Part shown: positions 36,801 to 48,553 of the stretch, piece by piece
How positions within the stretch are numbered: the first letter of the stretch is position 1
Layout of the letters: each line of letters opens with the position of its first letter
Source of the DNA: Gorsachius magnificus
Lineage: Eukaryota; Chordata; Aves; Pelecaniformes; Ardeidae
DNA: 64,000 nucleotides
Reading direction: 5' to 3'
Assembly: GCA_034008185.1 (NCBI GenBank)
Contig: CM067108.1
Coordinates: 186,001 to 250,000, forward strand
Made by a program: the position numbers and the translations under genes
The notes under the pieces: model-generated
What the model saw: the letters and a program-made list of their open reading frames with translations, nothing else
Told to the model about the DNA's origin: nothing
Databases searched by the model: none

Positions 36801-39800
36801 TAAAAGCGACACCGGGGCCCACTGGGGGGCTGAGCGAGTCCAGCACCGGGGGGGGGGGGTGGGGGGGGGGGGGGCCGTGTGGCCCAGCACCCCCGGCCAC
36901 GTTCCCCCGGGGAGGGGGGGGCTGCTAGGGCAGGCGGGCCGAGAGCAGGAGCTCGTTTTCCCGGGGCTTCGTTAACGGCAGGAGAGGGGGGGGGGCTGAC
37001 GGCGGCGCCGCTTTCAGAGCGGCCCCCGCCGCGGGTGGCCGAGCCAAAAACCCCGGGTCGGGCGAACCCCCCCTTTCAGTTACCCGCAGGGCAGCAGAAG
37101 CTCCCTGGAGCCTCCCCGTCCCCCTCGCTACCTCATCCTCCCCTGGGGGAGAGCCCGCAGCTCCCGGCCGCCCACCTCTCCCAAATGCAATCCCCCCACC
37201 CCTCCCGCCCCCCCTCCCAACCCCAGCCCCTCTCCCGCCCCCCCTCCCGGCCCCCAAACCCCCCCCCCGGGGGGGGCCCGCGCCCCCCCTCCACCCCCCC
37301 CCTTCCGGCAGAAGCCCCCCCGCCCCCGGCGCAGCTCCAGGTCCAGCTCCCGGCGCCGGCGGAGGTCCAGCACGCCCACTCCCCCCATTTCCAACTGCAA
37401 TTCCCATCCCAGGGCCAAATCAAAGCTCCCACTCCCACCCACGCTCTCCACCTAACCGCGGAGCAGCCGAGGAGTTCCCGATGGCCCGAGCCAATTCCAA
37501 ACCCTCCCGGCCATTCCCAACCCCGCTCCGCAGCAGAAGCAAATTCTGGACAGGTTCCAGCAGGTAAAGGAGCGCCGCCGCCGGGCGGAGGGCAGGAGGG
37601 AGGCAGCGGTGGCGGAAGGCGGCCGCCAGCTTCCCGCCGTCGGGAATCGGGGAAAAGCGGAAGCCGGGGATTCGAGGGGAAAGCGGAAGCCGGGGTTCGA
37701 GGGAAAGTCGGAAGCCGGGGTTCGAGGGAAAATCGGAAGCCGGGGTTCGAGGGAAAGTGGAAGCCGGGGTTCGAGGGAAAATCGGAAGCCGGGGTTCGAG
37801 GGAAAATTGGAAGCCGGGGTTCGAGGGAAAGTCGGAAGCCGGGTTTCGAGGGGAAATCGGAAGCCGGGGTTCGAGGGGAAAGTGGAAGCCGGGATTTGAG
37901 GGAAAATCGGAAGCCGGGGTTCGAGGGAAAATTGGAAGCCGGGGTTCGAGGGAAAATCGGAAGCCGGGGTTCGAGGGGAAATCGGAAGCCGGGGTTCGAG
38001 GGAAAATCGGAAGCCGGGGTTCGAGGGGAAATCGGAAGCCGGGGTTTCGAGGGAAAATTGGAAGCCGGGTTTCGAGGGGAAAGCGGAAGCCGGGGTTCAA
38101 GGGAAAATTGGAAGCCGGGGTTCGAGGGGAAAGCGGAAGCCGGGATTTGAGGGAAAATTGGAAGCCGGGGTTTGAGGGAAAGTCGGAAGCCGGGATTTGA
38201 GGGAAAATTGGAAGCCGGGGTTCGAGGGAAAATTGGAAGCCGGGGTTCGAGGGAAAATTGGAAGCTGGGGTTTGAGGGAAAATTGGAAGCCGGGGTTCGA
38301 GGGAAAATCGGAAGCCGGGATTTGAGGGAAAATCGGAAGCCGGGGTTCGAGGGGAAAGTGGAAGCCGGGATTTGAGGGAAAATTGGAAGCCGGGGTTTGA
38401 GGGAAAATTGGAAGCCGGGATTTGAGGGAAAATCGGAAGCCGGGGTTCGAGGGAAAATTGGAAGCCGGGGTTTGAGGGAAAATTGGAAGCTGGGTTTGAG
38501 GGAAAATTGGAAGCGGGGATTCGAGGGAAATCGGAAGCGGGTTCAGGGAAAATGGAAGCGGGTTCGAGGGAAAACGAAGCGGGATTGAAGCTGGGATTCG
38601 AGGGAAAATCAGAAGCGGGGATTCGAGGGAAAATCGGAAGCCGGGATTCGAGGGAAAATCGGAAGCCGGGGATTCGAGGGAAAATCGGAAGCGGGGATTC
38701 GAGGGAAAATCGGAAGCCGAATCCGTCCGCTTCCTCCCGCCTCGCTGCCGCCGTTGAGCTGAACCCGGGCGCTGCTTCCTCGGCGCGGCCCCCTTGGGGG
38801 GTGTGGGGGTTTATTTTGGGGGGGGTTACGTCTGGCTCTGCCACCCGGCGTGGCGGCGACGCACCTTAAGGTAGCGCGCTTGGAGGGGGGGGCGGCGGCG
38901 GCGGCCCCCACCGGTGCGACGCGCGTCCTGGCGCGTAGATGGGAGCGTTTGCGCCGGCAGGAATCCAACGCCTGCCCCGTCCTCCCGTCATGAGCCCCCC
39001 CCCCCAGGACCTGTTCGCCCCCAGGGGGGCAAATCCTGCCCGTGTCGGTGGTTTGGGGGGGGGGCGGGCGTCAGGCTGGCTCAAGGGGGGGGCAGGGGGC
39101 CAATCCAGCCCTCGTTAACGGTGCCTGGGTCTGGAAGGGGGGGGGCAGGGGGCTCATCCAGCACTCGTTAACGGTGCCTGGATCTGGGGGGGGGGGGGCT
39201 CATCCAGCCCTCGTTAACGGTGCCTGGGTCTGGGGGGGGGGGGCGGGGGCTCATCCAGCCCGCGTTAACGGGGCCGGGGTCTGGGGGGGGGGGGGGGCAG
39301 GGGGCCAATCCAGCCCTCGTTAACGGTGCCTGGGTCTGGGGGGGGGGGGGCAGGGGGCTCATCCAGCCCTCGTTAACGGTGCCTGGGTCTGGGGGGGGGG
39401 GGCAGGGGGCTCATCCAGCCCTCGTTAACGGTGCCTCACTGATGGGGGGGGGGGGGGATCAGGCGAAGCAGCAGCCCCCCACCAGCCAGGCCCCCCCCGC
39501 GCTCGCCCAATTCGGCAGCCCCCCCTCCTCCGTCCTGGTGAGCGGCCAGGGGCCACCGGTGACGGTGACGACGACGCCGGCCCACGCGCCCGCCGCCCCC
39601 CCGCCTTCCACCGCAGGTTCGTGCCCGCTTTCCGGCATCCCGGAATTTCGGGATGGAGCGTGCTGGGGGAAGCCGGGGCGGCCGTATTTTATTCCCGGGG
39701 CGTAAAGTTCAACCTGAAACCTCCCGGATGGTTTTTTTTCCGTTCGCCAGGAATCACCGCCCCGGTTCCCGCAGAGAGTAAAACCTTCTCCAGCGTTGCC

Positions 39801-39884
39801 ACCCCGGTTCCCGCGGGGAAAGCGGCGGCGGCGGCGACCCCGGGAAAACCGGGAACGCCTCTTGCCCTACAGCAGCCCGTTCAG
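27776..39884 (+). CDS. BICRA: BICRA (GLTSCR1), seven coding exons, C-terminus lost at gap
   Basis: BICRA is the scaffold subunit that defines the non-canonical BAF (BRD9) chromatin-remodelling complex (family knowledge). Coding exons: 27781-27821, 29470-29512, 29979-30044, 31478-33447, 37080-37563, 39463-39616 and 39751-39884. Joined, they begin [20 protein letters not shown], continue [28 protein letters not shown] and [13 protein letters not shown], then a Q/P-rich body with [57 protein letters not shown] and [10 protein letters not shown], and finally VLVSGQG and [11 protein letters not shown]. All are BICRA landmarks. The GLTSCR1 C-terminal domain that binds BAF is not in the window. Odd points: a GC donor at 33448, a one-base loss at 32493/32494 and a net +1 shift at 37455-37490. 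Confidence 0.95.
28095..29030. repeat. 31-bp minisatellite in BICRA intron 1, about 31 copies
   Basis: Unit CTCAACAACCCTACGCGAGG + GAAGTCTTCGA; variants of 27-30 bp lose the TCG before GACTC. It starts 270 bp after the start-codon exon. Confidence 0.95.
29470..29512 (+). CDS. BICRA: BICRA coding exon 2
   Basis: Encodes the last base of Cys then [14 protein letters not shown]. Acceptor TTTTTGCAG, donor GTGAGC; both phases fit its neighbours. Confidence 0.95.
29979..30044 (+). CDS. BICRA: BICRA coding exon 3
   Basis: Encodes [20 protein letters not shown] plus AG. Acceptor AATTACAG, donor GTATGT. Long T-runs flank it in both introns. Confidence 0.95.
31228..31303 (+). mobile_element. CR1 3'-end fragment
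   Basis: GGTTGGGCTTGATGATCTTA ... CCAACCTAGACGATTCTATG: only the last 70-odd bases of a CR1, in the BICRA intron just before the large exon. Confidence 0.85.
31478..33447 (+). CDS. BICRA: BICRA large exon (frame broken once)
   Basis: Acceptor CTCCCAG at 31477. Conserved protein runs LHVQEPS...TFMASKPGQ to 32491, then continues VVLSGFPQG...[10 protein letters not shown] in the next frame; one base is missing at 32493/32494. The donor is CAG|GCAAGT at 33447/33448, a GC-type 5' splice site. Confidence 0.9.
33775..35143 (+). mobile_element. CR1 LINE with reverse-transcriptase fragment and triplicated 3' tail
   Basis: Inserted in the BICRA intron opened by the GC donor. It encodes RT motifs [11 protein letters not shown] (33823-33855), [20 protein letters not shown] (33991-34050) and FVDDTKLGG (34081-34107), then shifts frame. 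The 3' terminus repeats with a 114-bp period (34901, 35015), ending ATTCTATGATTCTATGA. Confidence 0.92.
35144..37079. other. BICRA intron remainder, no exon recognised
   Basis: GC-rich sequence between the CR1 and the proline-rich exon, with C-runs at 36441-36462 and G-runs near 36640-36655 and 36851-36872. Human BICRA has about 90 residues between the segments encoded on either side; no matching exon was found here. Confidence 0.5.
37080..37563 (+). CDS. BICRA: BICRA proline-rich exon (frame broken once)
   Basis: Acceptor CTTTCAG|TTACCC (phase 0) matches the phase-0 GC donor upstream. It reads [37 protein letters not shown] and ALHLTAEQP, then after a net +1 shift [20 protein letters not shown] ending FQQ|GTAAAG. 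The exact 5' boundary is uncertain, and mammalian residues between MFLPQ and SPSLPH have no visible counterpart. Confidence 0.75.
37647..38722. repeat. 25-bp minisatellite in BICRA intron, about 43 copies
   Basis: Unit GAAGCCGGGGTTCGAGGGAA + AATCG. Because 25 is not a multiple of 3, three units encode a 25-residue repeat in every frame, which produces long spurious ORFs on both strands. It starts about 85 bp after the donor at 37564. Confidence 0.96.
39085..39445. repeat. About 48-bp G-run minisatellite upstream of a BICRA exon
   Basis: Seven units of TCATCCAGCCCTCGTTAACG + GTGCCTGGGTCTGGGGGGGG. Each unit carries a run of 7-14 G, making the plus strand a strong G-quadruplex candidate directly next to the acceptor at 39462. 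Confidence 0.9.
39463..39616 (+). CDS. BICRA: BICRA exon with VLVSGQ motif
   Basis: Encodes [12 protein letters not shown]..., [15 protein letters not shown] and [11 protein letters not shown]. Acceptor ATCAG after a G-run, donor G|GTTCGT (weak), phase 1. The family segment VPSGIILQNK that should come just before was not found and may be an unrecognised small exon. Confidence 0.8.
39751..39884 (+). CDS. BICRA: BICRA last visible exon
   Basis: Acceptor TTCGCCAG, phase 1 matches. Encodes [19 protein letters not shown]... to ALQQPVQ; donor CAG|GTGAGG. The next exons fall in the 500-N gap 143 bases downstream. Confidence 0.85.
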
Positions 39885-40026
39885 GTGAGGACGCCTTTTC
39901 CGTGGGATTTCCACTGCATTCCCAAGTTTCCCACCTTGAGATTAAACCCATCCGCGGCCCCGCTCCCTTTTATCACAGGGGTAGAATTCCTGGCCAGAAA
40001 GTTCTTTCCGCCCCGCGCTCGAAGCG

Positions 40027-40526
40027 NNNNNNNNNNNNNNNNNNNNNNNNNNNNNNNNNNNNNNNNNNNNNNNNNNNNNNNNNNNNNNNNNNNNNNNNNN
40101 NNNNNNNNNNNNNNNNNNNNNNNNNNNNNNNNNNNNNNNNNNNNNNNNNNNNNNNNNNNNNNNNNNNNNNNNNNNNNNNNNNNNNNNNNNNNNNNNNNNN
40201 NNNNNNNNNNNNNNNNNNNNNNNNNNNNNNNNNNNNNNNNNNNNNNNNNNNNNNNNNNNNNNNNNNNNNNNNNNNNNNNNNNNNNNNNNNNNNNNNNNNN
40301 NNNNNNNNNNNNNNNNNNNNNNNNNNNNNNNNNNNNNNNNNNNNNNNNNNNNNNNNNNNNNNNNNNNNNNNNNNNNNNNNNNNNNNNNNNNNNNNNNNNN
40401 NNNNNNNNNNNNNNNNNNNNNNNNNNNNNNNNNNNNNNNNNNNNNNNNNNNNNNNNNNNNNNNNNNNNNNNNNNNNNNNNNNNNNNNNNNNNNNNNNNNN
40501 NNNNNNNNNNNNNNNNNNNNNNNNNN
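40027..40526. other. Assembly gap, exactly 500 N
   Basis: Fixed-size N run, probably a scaffold join of unknown true length. BICRA 3' exons and the 3' half of the PRSS16-like gene are cut here. Confidence 0.98.
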
Positions 40527-40628
40527 GGGGGGGTGACAACAGGAAAAATCCCGCGCCACCCCCGCCAGCCGCCGACCACGCAACCGCTCGTCCAGCGTCG
40601 CGAAGGCCGATGCCACCGCCCCCAGGCA
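40527..40628 (-). CDS. PRSS16: PRSS16-like exon running into the gap
   Basis: Acceptor CTGGCAG, then CLGAVASAFATLDERLRGRR and LAGVARDFSCC; no donor before the N run, so the exon is cut. Confidence 0.78.
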
Positions 40629-42563
40629 CTGCCAGCAGGGAGGGGGGGGTCCCACCGTGCACGCACACACCCCCCCCCCCAAATTGTGGGGGTCACCCTC
40701 AACCCCTTTCGCACCCACCTCTTGGGACCCCCCCACTGCAGGGTCGGAGAGGGCGGCTGAGACGACCTGTGGGGAGATGGCAGCTGAGGGGTTAATGGTG
40801 GGGGGGCTGGGGAGAGGTTTGGGGGGGGGGGGGGGGTCCGGGGGGTTTGGGGGGGTCCAAGGGGTTTGGGGGGGCTCACGCGGTTGTATCCAGTGAAGTC
40901 AACCTGAGCCTGGATGGGAGCGGACGAGGCGACGGCAGCGAATACCAAGTGGGGAAACTGAGGCAGGGGGTGCCCATTAGTGGGGTCAGCAACCCCTCCA
41001 CACCCTGGGGGGGCAGGGAGGGGACACGACACCCCCCCCCCAGGGGTGCTGCCCACCTTGAGGCGCGCCCAGGCGGCGAGGGCGCCAGCATAGGACCCCC
41101 CAAAACAGACCCAGGTGTGGTTGGGGCTGAGGCCCCACGCGCTCGTGACATGGAGCCGGAAGGCGGCCAGGTCAGCCAGGCTGTGGGATGGGAATGGGGG
41201 GGGTTGAGGGGACCTCCCCGGTGTCTGGGTCCCCACCTGGTCCCCGTCCCCCACTCACGCCTGCTGGCTGGAGAGGAAGCGCAGGTCGGGGTCTCCCCCC
41301 GGCCCCCCTGGCCCCTGGCTGCCCCCATAGAAGCGATGCTCCAGCGCCGCCAGCAGCGCCCCGTGCGCCCGCGCCAGCTCTACCACGTGGCCTGGAGACG
41401 GAGATGGAGACGTCCTTGTCCCCATCCCAATCCCATCCTCATCCCCAATCCCCATCCCGTCCCCGTCCCCTTCCAAATCCCGTCCCCTTCCAAATCCCGC
41501 CCCCATCTCCCGTCCCCATCCCCTTCCAAATCCCGTCCCCATCCCCCAATCCTTATCCCCAGCCCTTCCCTTCCCTTCCCGTCCCTGTCCCCAATGCCGT
41601 CCCTGTCCCCGTCCCCATCCCATCCCTGTCCCCAATCCCGTCCCTTCCCATCCCCATCCCCTTCCCAATCCCCATCCCCATCCCTACCCCTGCTCAGCAC
41701 CCCCGGGGCCATTTCGCTCTCCCCCCCGATCACCAGGAACACCGGCCCATCCGGCTCCTGCCAGAATTCCCGGTTGATCCAGTACCGCTGTGGAAAAGGG
41801 GGGGAGAATGGGGGGGGGGGCCCTGTGTGTGTGCGGGGAGCACACGCGTGTGCTCACATGTTCCACACGTGCCCCACGCATGTGCCCCCCCCCTCACCTG
41901 GCTCAGGCTCCCCCCCGGGGGGGGGGGCTGGAGGGCCCCCCGGGGGGCCCCCCGGCCCCCCCCCCCCCGGGTCTGGGGGGGGGGGGGGAACACACACATG
42001 TGTCATGAGCTGGGCAGGGCCCTCACTGGGGTCCTGGGGGGTTAACTGGGGTCCCAGCACCCTCACTGGGGTCCAGGGGGGGCTAATAGGGGTTCTGGGG
42101 GAGTAATCGGGGACCCAGCCCCCTCAGTGGGGTCCTGGGGGGGCTAATTTGGGTCCTGGAGGTCTAATCGGGGTCCGGGGGGGGTTAATTGGGGTCCCAG
42201 CAGCCTCACTGGGGTCCTGGGGAGGGTAACTGGTGTCCTGGGGGCACTAATTGGCATCCGGGGGGAGCTAATTGGGGTCCGGGGGGGTTAACTGGGGTCC
42301 TGGGGGTGCTAATTGGCATCCTGGGGGGGTTAACTGGGGTCCGGAGGGTCTAATTGGGGTCCCAGTGCCCTCACTGAGGTCCAGGGGGGGTTAACTGGGG
42401 TCCCAGCGCCCTCACTGGGGTCCTAGGACACTAATTGAGGTGCCGTGGTGCTCCCTGCGGCCCCCGCCCCCCCCGGACCCCCATCCCCCCCCCGGACGGA
42501 CCCCCACTCACCCGCCTCCGTCTGCACCAGGAGCAGCAGCAGCAGCAGCCGGCGGCGGGACAT
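40527..42563 (-). CDS. PRSS16: PRSS16-like S28 serine carboxypeptidase, N-terminal half
   Basis: S28 family proteases (thymus-specific serine protease PRSS16, lysosomal PRCP, DPP7) cleave after proline or act in endosomal antigen processing. Exons on the minus strand: 42563-42512 (signal peptide MSRRRLLLLLLLVQTEAG), 41787-41688, 41391-41259, 41180-41057, 40957-40880, 40766-40719, and 40628 into the gap. Joined protein includes RYWINREFWQEPDGPVFLVI, GGESEMAPGVLSRG, LEHRFYGG, LRFLSSQQALADLAAF, the catalytic-serine motif CFGGSYAGALAAWARLK, FPHLVFAAVASSAP, VDFTGYNR, VVSAALSDPAVGGSQE and VASAFATLDERLRG. All phases agree. These match PRSS16 more closely than PRCP or DPP7. The catalytic Asp and His should lie beyond the gap. 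The exon expected between the signal peptide and RYW was not found. Confidence 0.8.
40719..40766 (-). CDS. PRSS16: PRSS16-like small exon VVSAALSDPAVGGSQE
   Basis: Sixteen codons between CCCCACAG and GAG|GTGGGT; aligns with the VVSRSL..AIGGS segment of PRSS16. Confidence 0.85.
40880..40957 (-). CDS. PRSS16: PRSS16-like exon FPHLVFAAVASSAP
   Basis: Exactly 26 codons, phase 0 both ends; acceptor TGCCTCAG, donor CGC|GTGAGC. Confidence 0.9.
41057..41180 (-). CDS. PRSS16: PRSS16-like exon with catalytic serine
   Basis: Encodes ADLAAFRLHV...HTWVCFGGSYAG...ARLK. The GGSYAG motif is the S28 nucleophile elbow. Acceptor CCCACAG, donor AAG|GTGGGC. Confidence 0.92.
41259..41391 (-). CDS. PRSS16: PRSS16-like exon HRFYGG
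   Basis: Acceptor GTCTCCAG, donor GC|GTGAGT. Encodes HVVELARAHGALLAALEHRF then YGG...LRFLSSQQ; a glycine-rich insert GGPGG replaces a family loop. Confidence 0.88.
41405..41685. repeat. CCATCCCC/CCTTCCAAATCC repeat in PRSS16-like intron
   Basis: Degenerate units of about 22-24 bp filling the intron between 41391 and 41688. Confidence 0.8.
41688..41787 (-). CDS. PRSS16: PRSS16-like exon RYWINREFW
   Basis: Acceptor TTCCACAG, phase 0. Donor AGG G|GTAGGG chosen because it joins LSRG to HVVELA as in the family. Confidence 0.85.
42005..42430. repeat. GGGGTCCTGGGGGGCTAATT repeat
   Basis: About 14 units of 22-40 bp, all with TAATTGGGGTCC or TAACTGGGGTCC, where the missing PRSS16-like exon 2 would be expected. 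Confidence 0.82.
42512..42563 (-). CDS. PRSS16: PRSS16-like exon 1 (signal peptide)
   Basis: Start codon at 42563-42561, then three Arg and a run of seven Leu; donor GGCGG|GTGAGT at 42512/42511, phase 1. Linked to the downstream exons by position and orientation only. Confidence 0.6.
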
Positions 42564-42703
42564 GGCAGGGCCGGGGACGGGCACCGGGGACGGGCACCGG
42601 GGAGCACCGGGAGCAGCCCCGGGATGCACCGGGCTCCGCTTGCTGCTTGGGGGGGGGGGGGGGGGGGGTTTGGTTCCCGGCCGGGGGGGGGGGGTGGGAG
42701 CTG

Positions 42704-43410
42704 GGGGCTGTGCACCCCCATCTGCATGTGCAAGGGGTTGAGCACCCCCATCTGTGTGTGCAAGGGGCTGTGCACCCCCATCTGTGTGTGCAAGGGGCTG
42801 TGCACCCCCTGCATGTGTGTGCAAGGGGCTGTGCACCCCCATCTGTGTGTGCAAGGGGCTGTGCACCCCTGCATGGTTGCAAGGGGCGTGCACCCCCATC
42901 TGTGTGTGCAAGGGGCTGTGCACCCCTCTGTGTGTGCAAGGGGCTGTGCACCCCCATCTGTGTGTGCAAGGGGCTGTGCACCCCCATCTGTGTGTGCAAG
43001 GGGCTGTGCACCCCCATCTGTGTGTGCAAGGGGCTGTGCACCCCCATCTGTGTGTGCAAGGGGCTGTGCACCCCTGCATGCGCGTGCAAGGGGCCGTGCA
43101 CCCTCATCTGTGTGTGCAAGGGGTTGAGCACCCCCATCTGTGTGTGCAAGGCGGCACCCCCCGTGGTGCAAGGCGTCACCCCCATCTGTGTGTGCAAGGG
43201 GCTGTGCACGTCCCTGCCCACTGCGCCCCCAGGTGCAAGGGGCCGTGCACCCCCACTCCGTGCCCCCTGCTTGTGCAAGGGGCCGTGCACCCCCATCTGT
43301 GTGTGCAAGGGGTTGAGCACCCCTGCATGTGTGTGCAAGGGGCCGTGCACCCCTGCATGCGTGTGCAAGGGGCCGTGCACCCCCATCTGCGCGTGCAAGG
43401 GGCCGGCCCC
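42704..43410. repeat. 30-bp GTGCAAGG minisatellite, about 22 copies
   Basis: Unit CTGTGCACCCCCATCTGTGT + GTGCAAGGGG. It lies just upstream of the PRSS16-like start codon. Each unit can pair TGTGCA with TGCACA words. Confidence 0.95.
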
Positions 43411-43599
43411 CCCCCCCCCCGGCCCCCGCCGCGGGCGTCCCTGCCCACCGCCCCCCCCCCGTCCCCCCGCAGGCCGGCCCCCCGGCCCGGCTCAGCCCGG
43501 ATTAGGCTCCATCTGCCCGGCCAGGGCTGGCAGGGCCTGGGTTAACCCCGGGGGGGGGCAAGACCCCCACCTGCACAGCCCCCCCGCCCCCGCTGCACG

Positions 43600-44475
43600 G
43601 ACCCCTGTGTGCAGGGACACCCCCCCCCCGCCAAGCCCAGGGCACCCCCAGGGACCCCCATGTGCAGGGACCCCCCCAAGGGCATCCCCAGGGTCACAGC
43701 CCCCCCGCCCCGGGCACCCCCATGGACCCCTATATCCACGGCTCCCCCCCCGGGCACCCCCAGAGCACCCCCTGGGACCCCCATGTGCAGGGACACCCCC
43801 CTCAAGGCACCCCCCAGGGACCCCCATGTGCAGAGACCCCCCCCAAGGCACCCCCTGGGACCCCCATGTCCAGGGACACCCCCCTGGGCACTCCCCAGGG
43901 ACACACACACACACCCCCCCCCGGGACGCTATGTGCAGGGACCCCCATGTGCAGGGACCCCCCCAGGGCACCCCCAGGGACCCCCATCTGCAGGGACCCC
44001 CCCCCAGCCAAGCCCGGGGCACCCCCAGGGACCCCCACGTGCAGGGACCCCCAAGAGCATCCCCAGGGTCACAGCCCCCCCCCCGGGCAACCCCCAGGGA
44101 CCCCCATGTGCAGGGACCCCCCCAAGGTCACAGGCCCCCCCCCGGGCACTCCCATGCCCCCCCCATGTGCAGGGATCCCCCCCAAGGCACCCCCAGGTCC
44201 AGCCCCCCCCCCCGCAGGGTTACAGCACCCCCCCCCGGGCACCCCCATGGACCCCCATGTGCAGGGACCCCCCCAAGGTCACAGGCCCCCCCGGGCACCC
44301 CCATGGACCCCCCCATGTGCAGGGATCCCCCCCAGGCACCCCCAGGCCAGGGTCACAGACACCCCCCCCCCCCAAGGCACCCCCAGGGTCACAGCCCCCC
44401 CCCGCAGGGTTACAACCCCCCCCCCCCCGGGCACCCCCAGGGATCCCCATGTGCAGGGACCCCCCCCCAAAGCCA
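43600..44475. repeat. 36-45 bp GGGACCCCCATGTGCAGGGA minisatellite
   Basis: About 20 degenerate units of CAGGGACCCCCCCAAGG(T/C)CAC..CCCCCATGTG. No coding signal; the long proline ORFs are artefacts. Confidence 0.9.
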
Positions 44476-44744
44476 GGGTCCCCGGGCCCCCCCAGTGCCT
44501 GTCCCCGCCACTCGCAGCCCCCCCCCCCCCCGTGCCCCCCCCCCGTGTCCCCCCCCCCGCGTGGCGCTTGCATCACCGGATTAGCGCCCAGGGGATTTGC
44601 GGTGGCATCTCGGGGCGGATTTAGGGGTTAAAGGGAAATGGGGGGGCCGGGGGGGGGGGGTTGGGGTGTGTGGGGGTCCCTTCTTCCTTTTTCCAAAGCC
44701 CGGGCGTCCCCCAGGCCCAGGCCCCTCGTGCAAAGGGGGTGCAT

Positions 44745-45180
44745 GGGGGTCTGGGGGGGGGGGCACGGGGGTCTCAGGGGGTGCACCGGGTCTGGGGGGG
44801 GGCCGGGGGTCTTGGGGGGGGGCGGGCAGAGGGGTGCATGGGGGTCTGGGGGGGGGCAAGGGGTCTGGGGGGGGCAGAGGGATGCATGGGGGTCGGGGGG
44901 GGCACGGGGGTCTGGGGGGGGCAGAGGGGTGCATGGGGGTCTGGGGGGGGCACGGGGGTCTGGGGGGGGGCAGAGGGGTGCATGGGGGTCTGGGGGGGGC
45001 ACGGGGGTCTGGGGGGGGGCAGAGGGGTGCATGGGGGTCTGGGGGGGGCAGAGGTGTGTATGGGGTTCTGGGGGGTGCATGGGGACTCGGGGGGGCATGG
45101 GGATCTGGGGGGGACACAGGGGTCTGGGGGGGCAGCGGGGTTCACAGGGGCTTGGGGGGGGGTGCACGGGGGCTGGGGGG
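44745..45180. repeat. G-run minisatellite GGGGTGCATGGGGGTCTGGG
   Basis: About 10 units of 25-55 bp, each with two or three G-runs of 5-9; strong plus-strand G-quadruplex potential. Confidence 0.9.
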
Positions 45181-45689
45181 GGGGGCAGGGCAGCTGTCAC
45201 CCGCCATCGCCCGACCAATTCGTCACCCAGCCCCTAATCCCGCTAATTCGCCCCCCCCCGCTGGAGCTGCCCCATTTGCTAAATCAGATCAGTAAAAATA
45301 ACCCGGGGGGGGGGGGGGGGTGAAAGGGGGGGGCCAGGCCCCAGGGTCCCCCCGCACCCCCTTCTGCCACCGCCTGGGTCCCCTCTGGGTGGGGCAACAC
45401 CGGGGTGTGTCGTCCCCCCCCCGTGCCCCCCATCCCGCTCCCTTCGTTGCAGCCCCTCGTTGCCGCTGCCGTTAATGGTGGGCGGGGGTGCCCCCCCCCC
45501 CTTTTCCACTTTTTTTTTTTTTATTATTTCATTTTTTTCCTTCCCCGGCGCCCCCCCCGGGGGGGGGGGGGGGGGGGGGGGGGGAAAGGGGGGGGGTCAG
45601 GGCTGTGGCCCCGGGGGGAGGAGTTCGGGGAATGGGGACGCTCCCAATGCTGGCTGGGGGGGGGCCCAAGCCGCTGCGGTGTCCCACGG

Positions 45690-46205
45690 GAATGCTCCGA
45701 CCCCCGGATGCTCCGTGTCCCATGGGAATGCTCCGTGTCCCACGGGAATGCTCCGTGCCCCCCCGGGAATGCTCCGTCCCGTAGGGATGCTCCGTGTCCC
45801 ATGGGAATGCTCCGTGTCCGGGAATGCTCCGTGTCCGGGATGCTCCGTGTCCCATGGGAATGCTCCATGTCCTGGGAATGCTCCTCCGTGTCCTATGGGG
45901 ATGCTCCGTGCCGGGATGTCCACCATGCCACAGGGATGCTCCGTGCCGGGGATGTCCATGCCACTGAGGGATGCTCCGTGCAGTCTCCAGGGATGCTCCG
46001 TGCCGCGGGGATGCTCCATCCCAGAATGTCCTGTGCCACAGGGATGCTCCGTGTGGGGATGTCCCGTGCTACAGGGATGCTCCGTGCCTCAGGGATGCTC
46101 CATCCCAGAATGTCCCGTGCCGCAGGGATGCTCCGTGCGGGGATGTCCCGTGCCGCAGGGATGCTCCGTGCCGCAGGGATGTCCTCCGCAGGGATGCCCG
46201 GCGGG
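45690..46205. repeat. About 20-bp GGGATGCTCCGTGTCCCATG minisatellite
   Basis: About 25 units, immediately 3' of the CRX stop codon (46309) on the minus strand, so it likely lies in or just past the CRX 3' UTR. Confidence 0.9.
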
Positions 46206-46308
46206 TGCCCTGAGCCTGCACCAGCCGGGGCAGGGAGGGGGGTGGGGGTGGGGGGGAAAACCTCGGGTGCCGTGGGCGGGGGCCGGTGCCGCTTCCCCCC
46301 CCCCACTC

Positions 46309-48553
<2,245 letters not shown>

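Noticed and set aside
38986..39050. Possible small BICRA exon for the VPSGIILQNK segment (CAG|GACCTGTTCGCCCCC ... CCC|GTGTCGG)
   Set aside because: Resemblance needs a frame shift and the donor is weak; not enough to call.
42440..44584. A 714-codon plus-strand ORF rich in Cys, Pro and Gly
   Set aside because: It lies almost entirely in the 30-bp and 36-45 bp minisatellites and has no homology; an open frame is expected from repeat units without stops.
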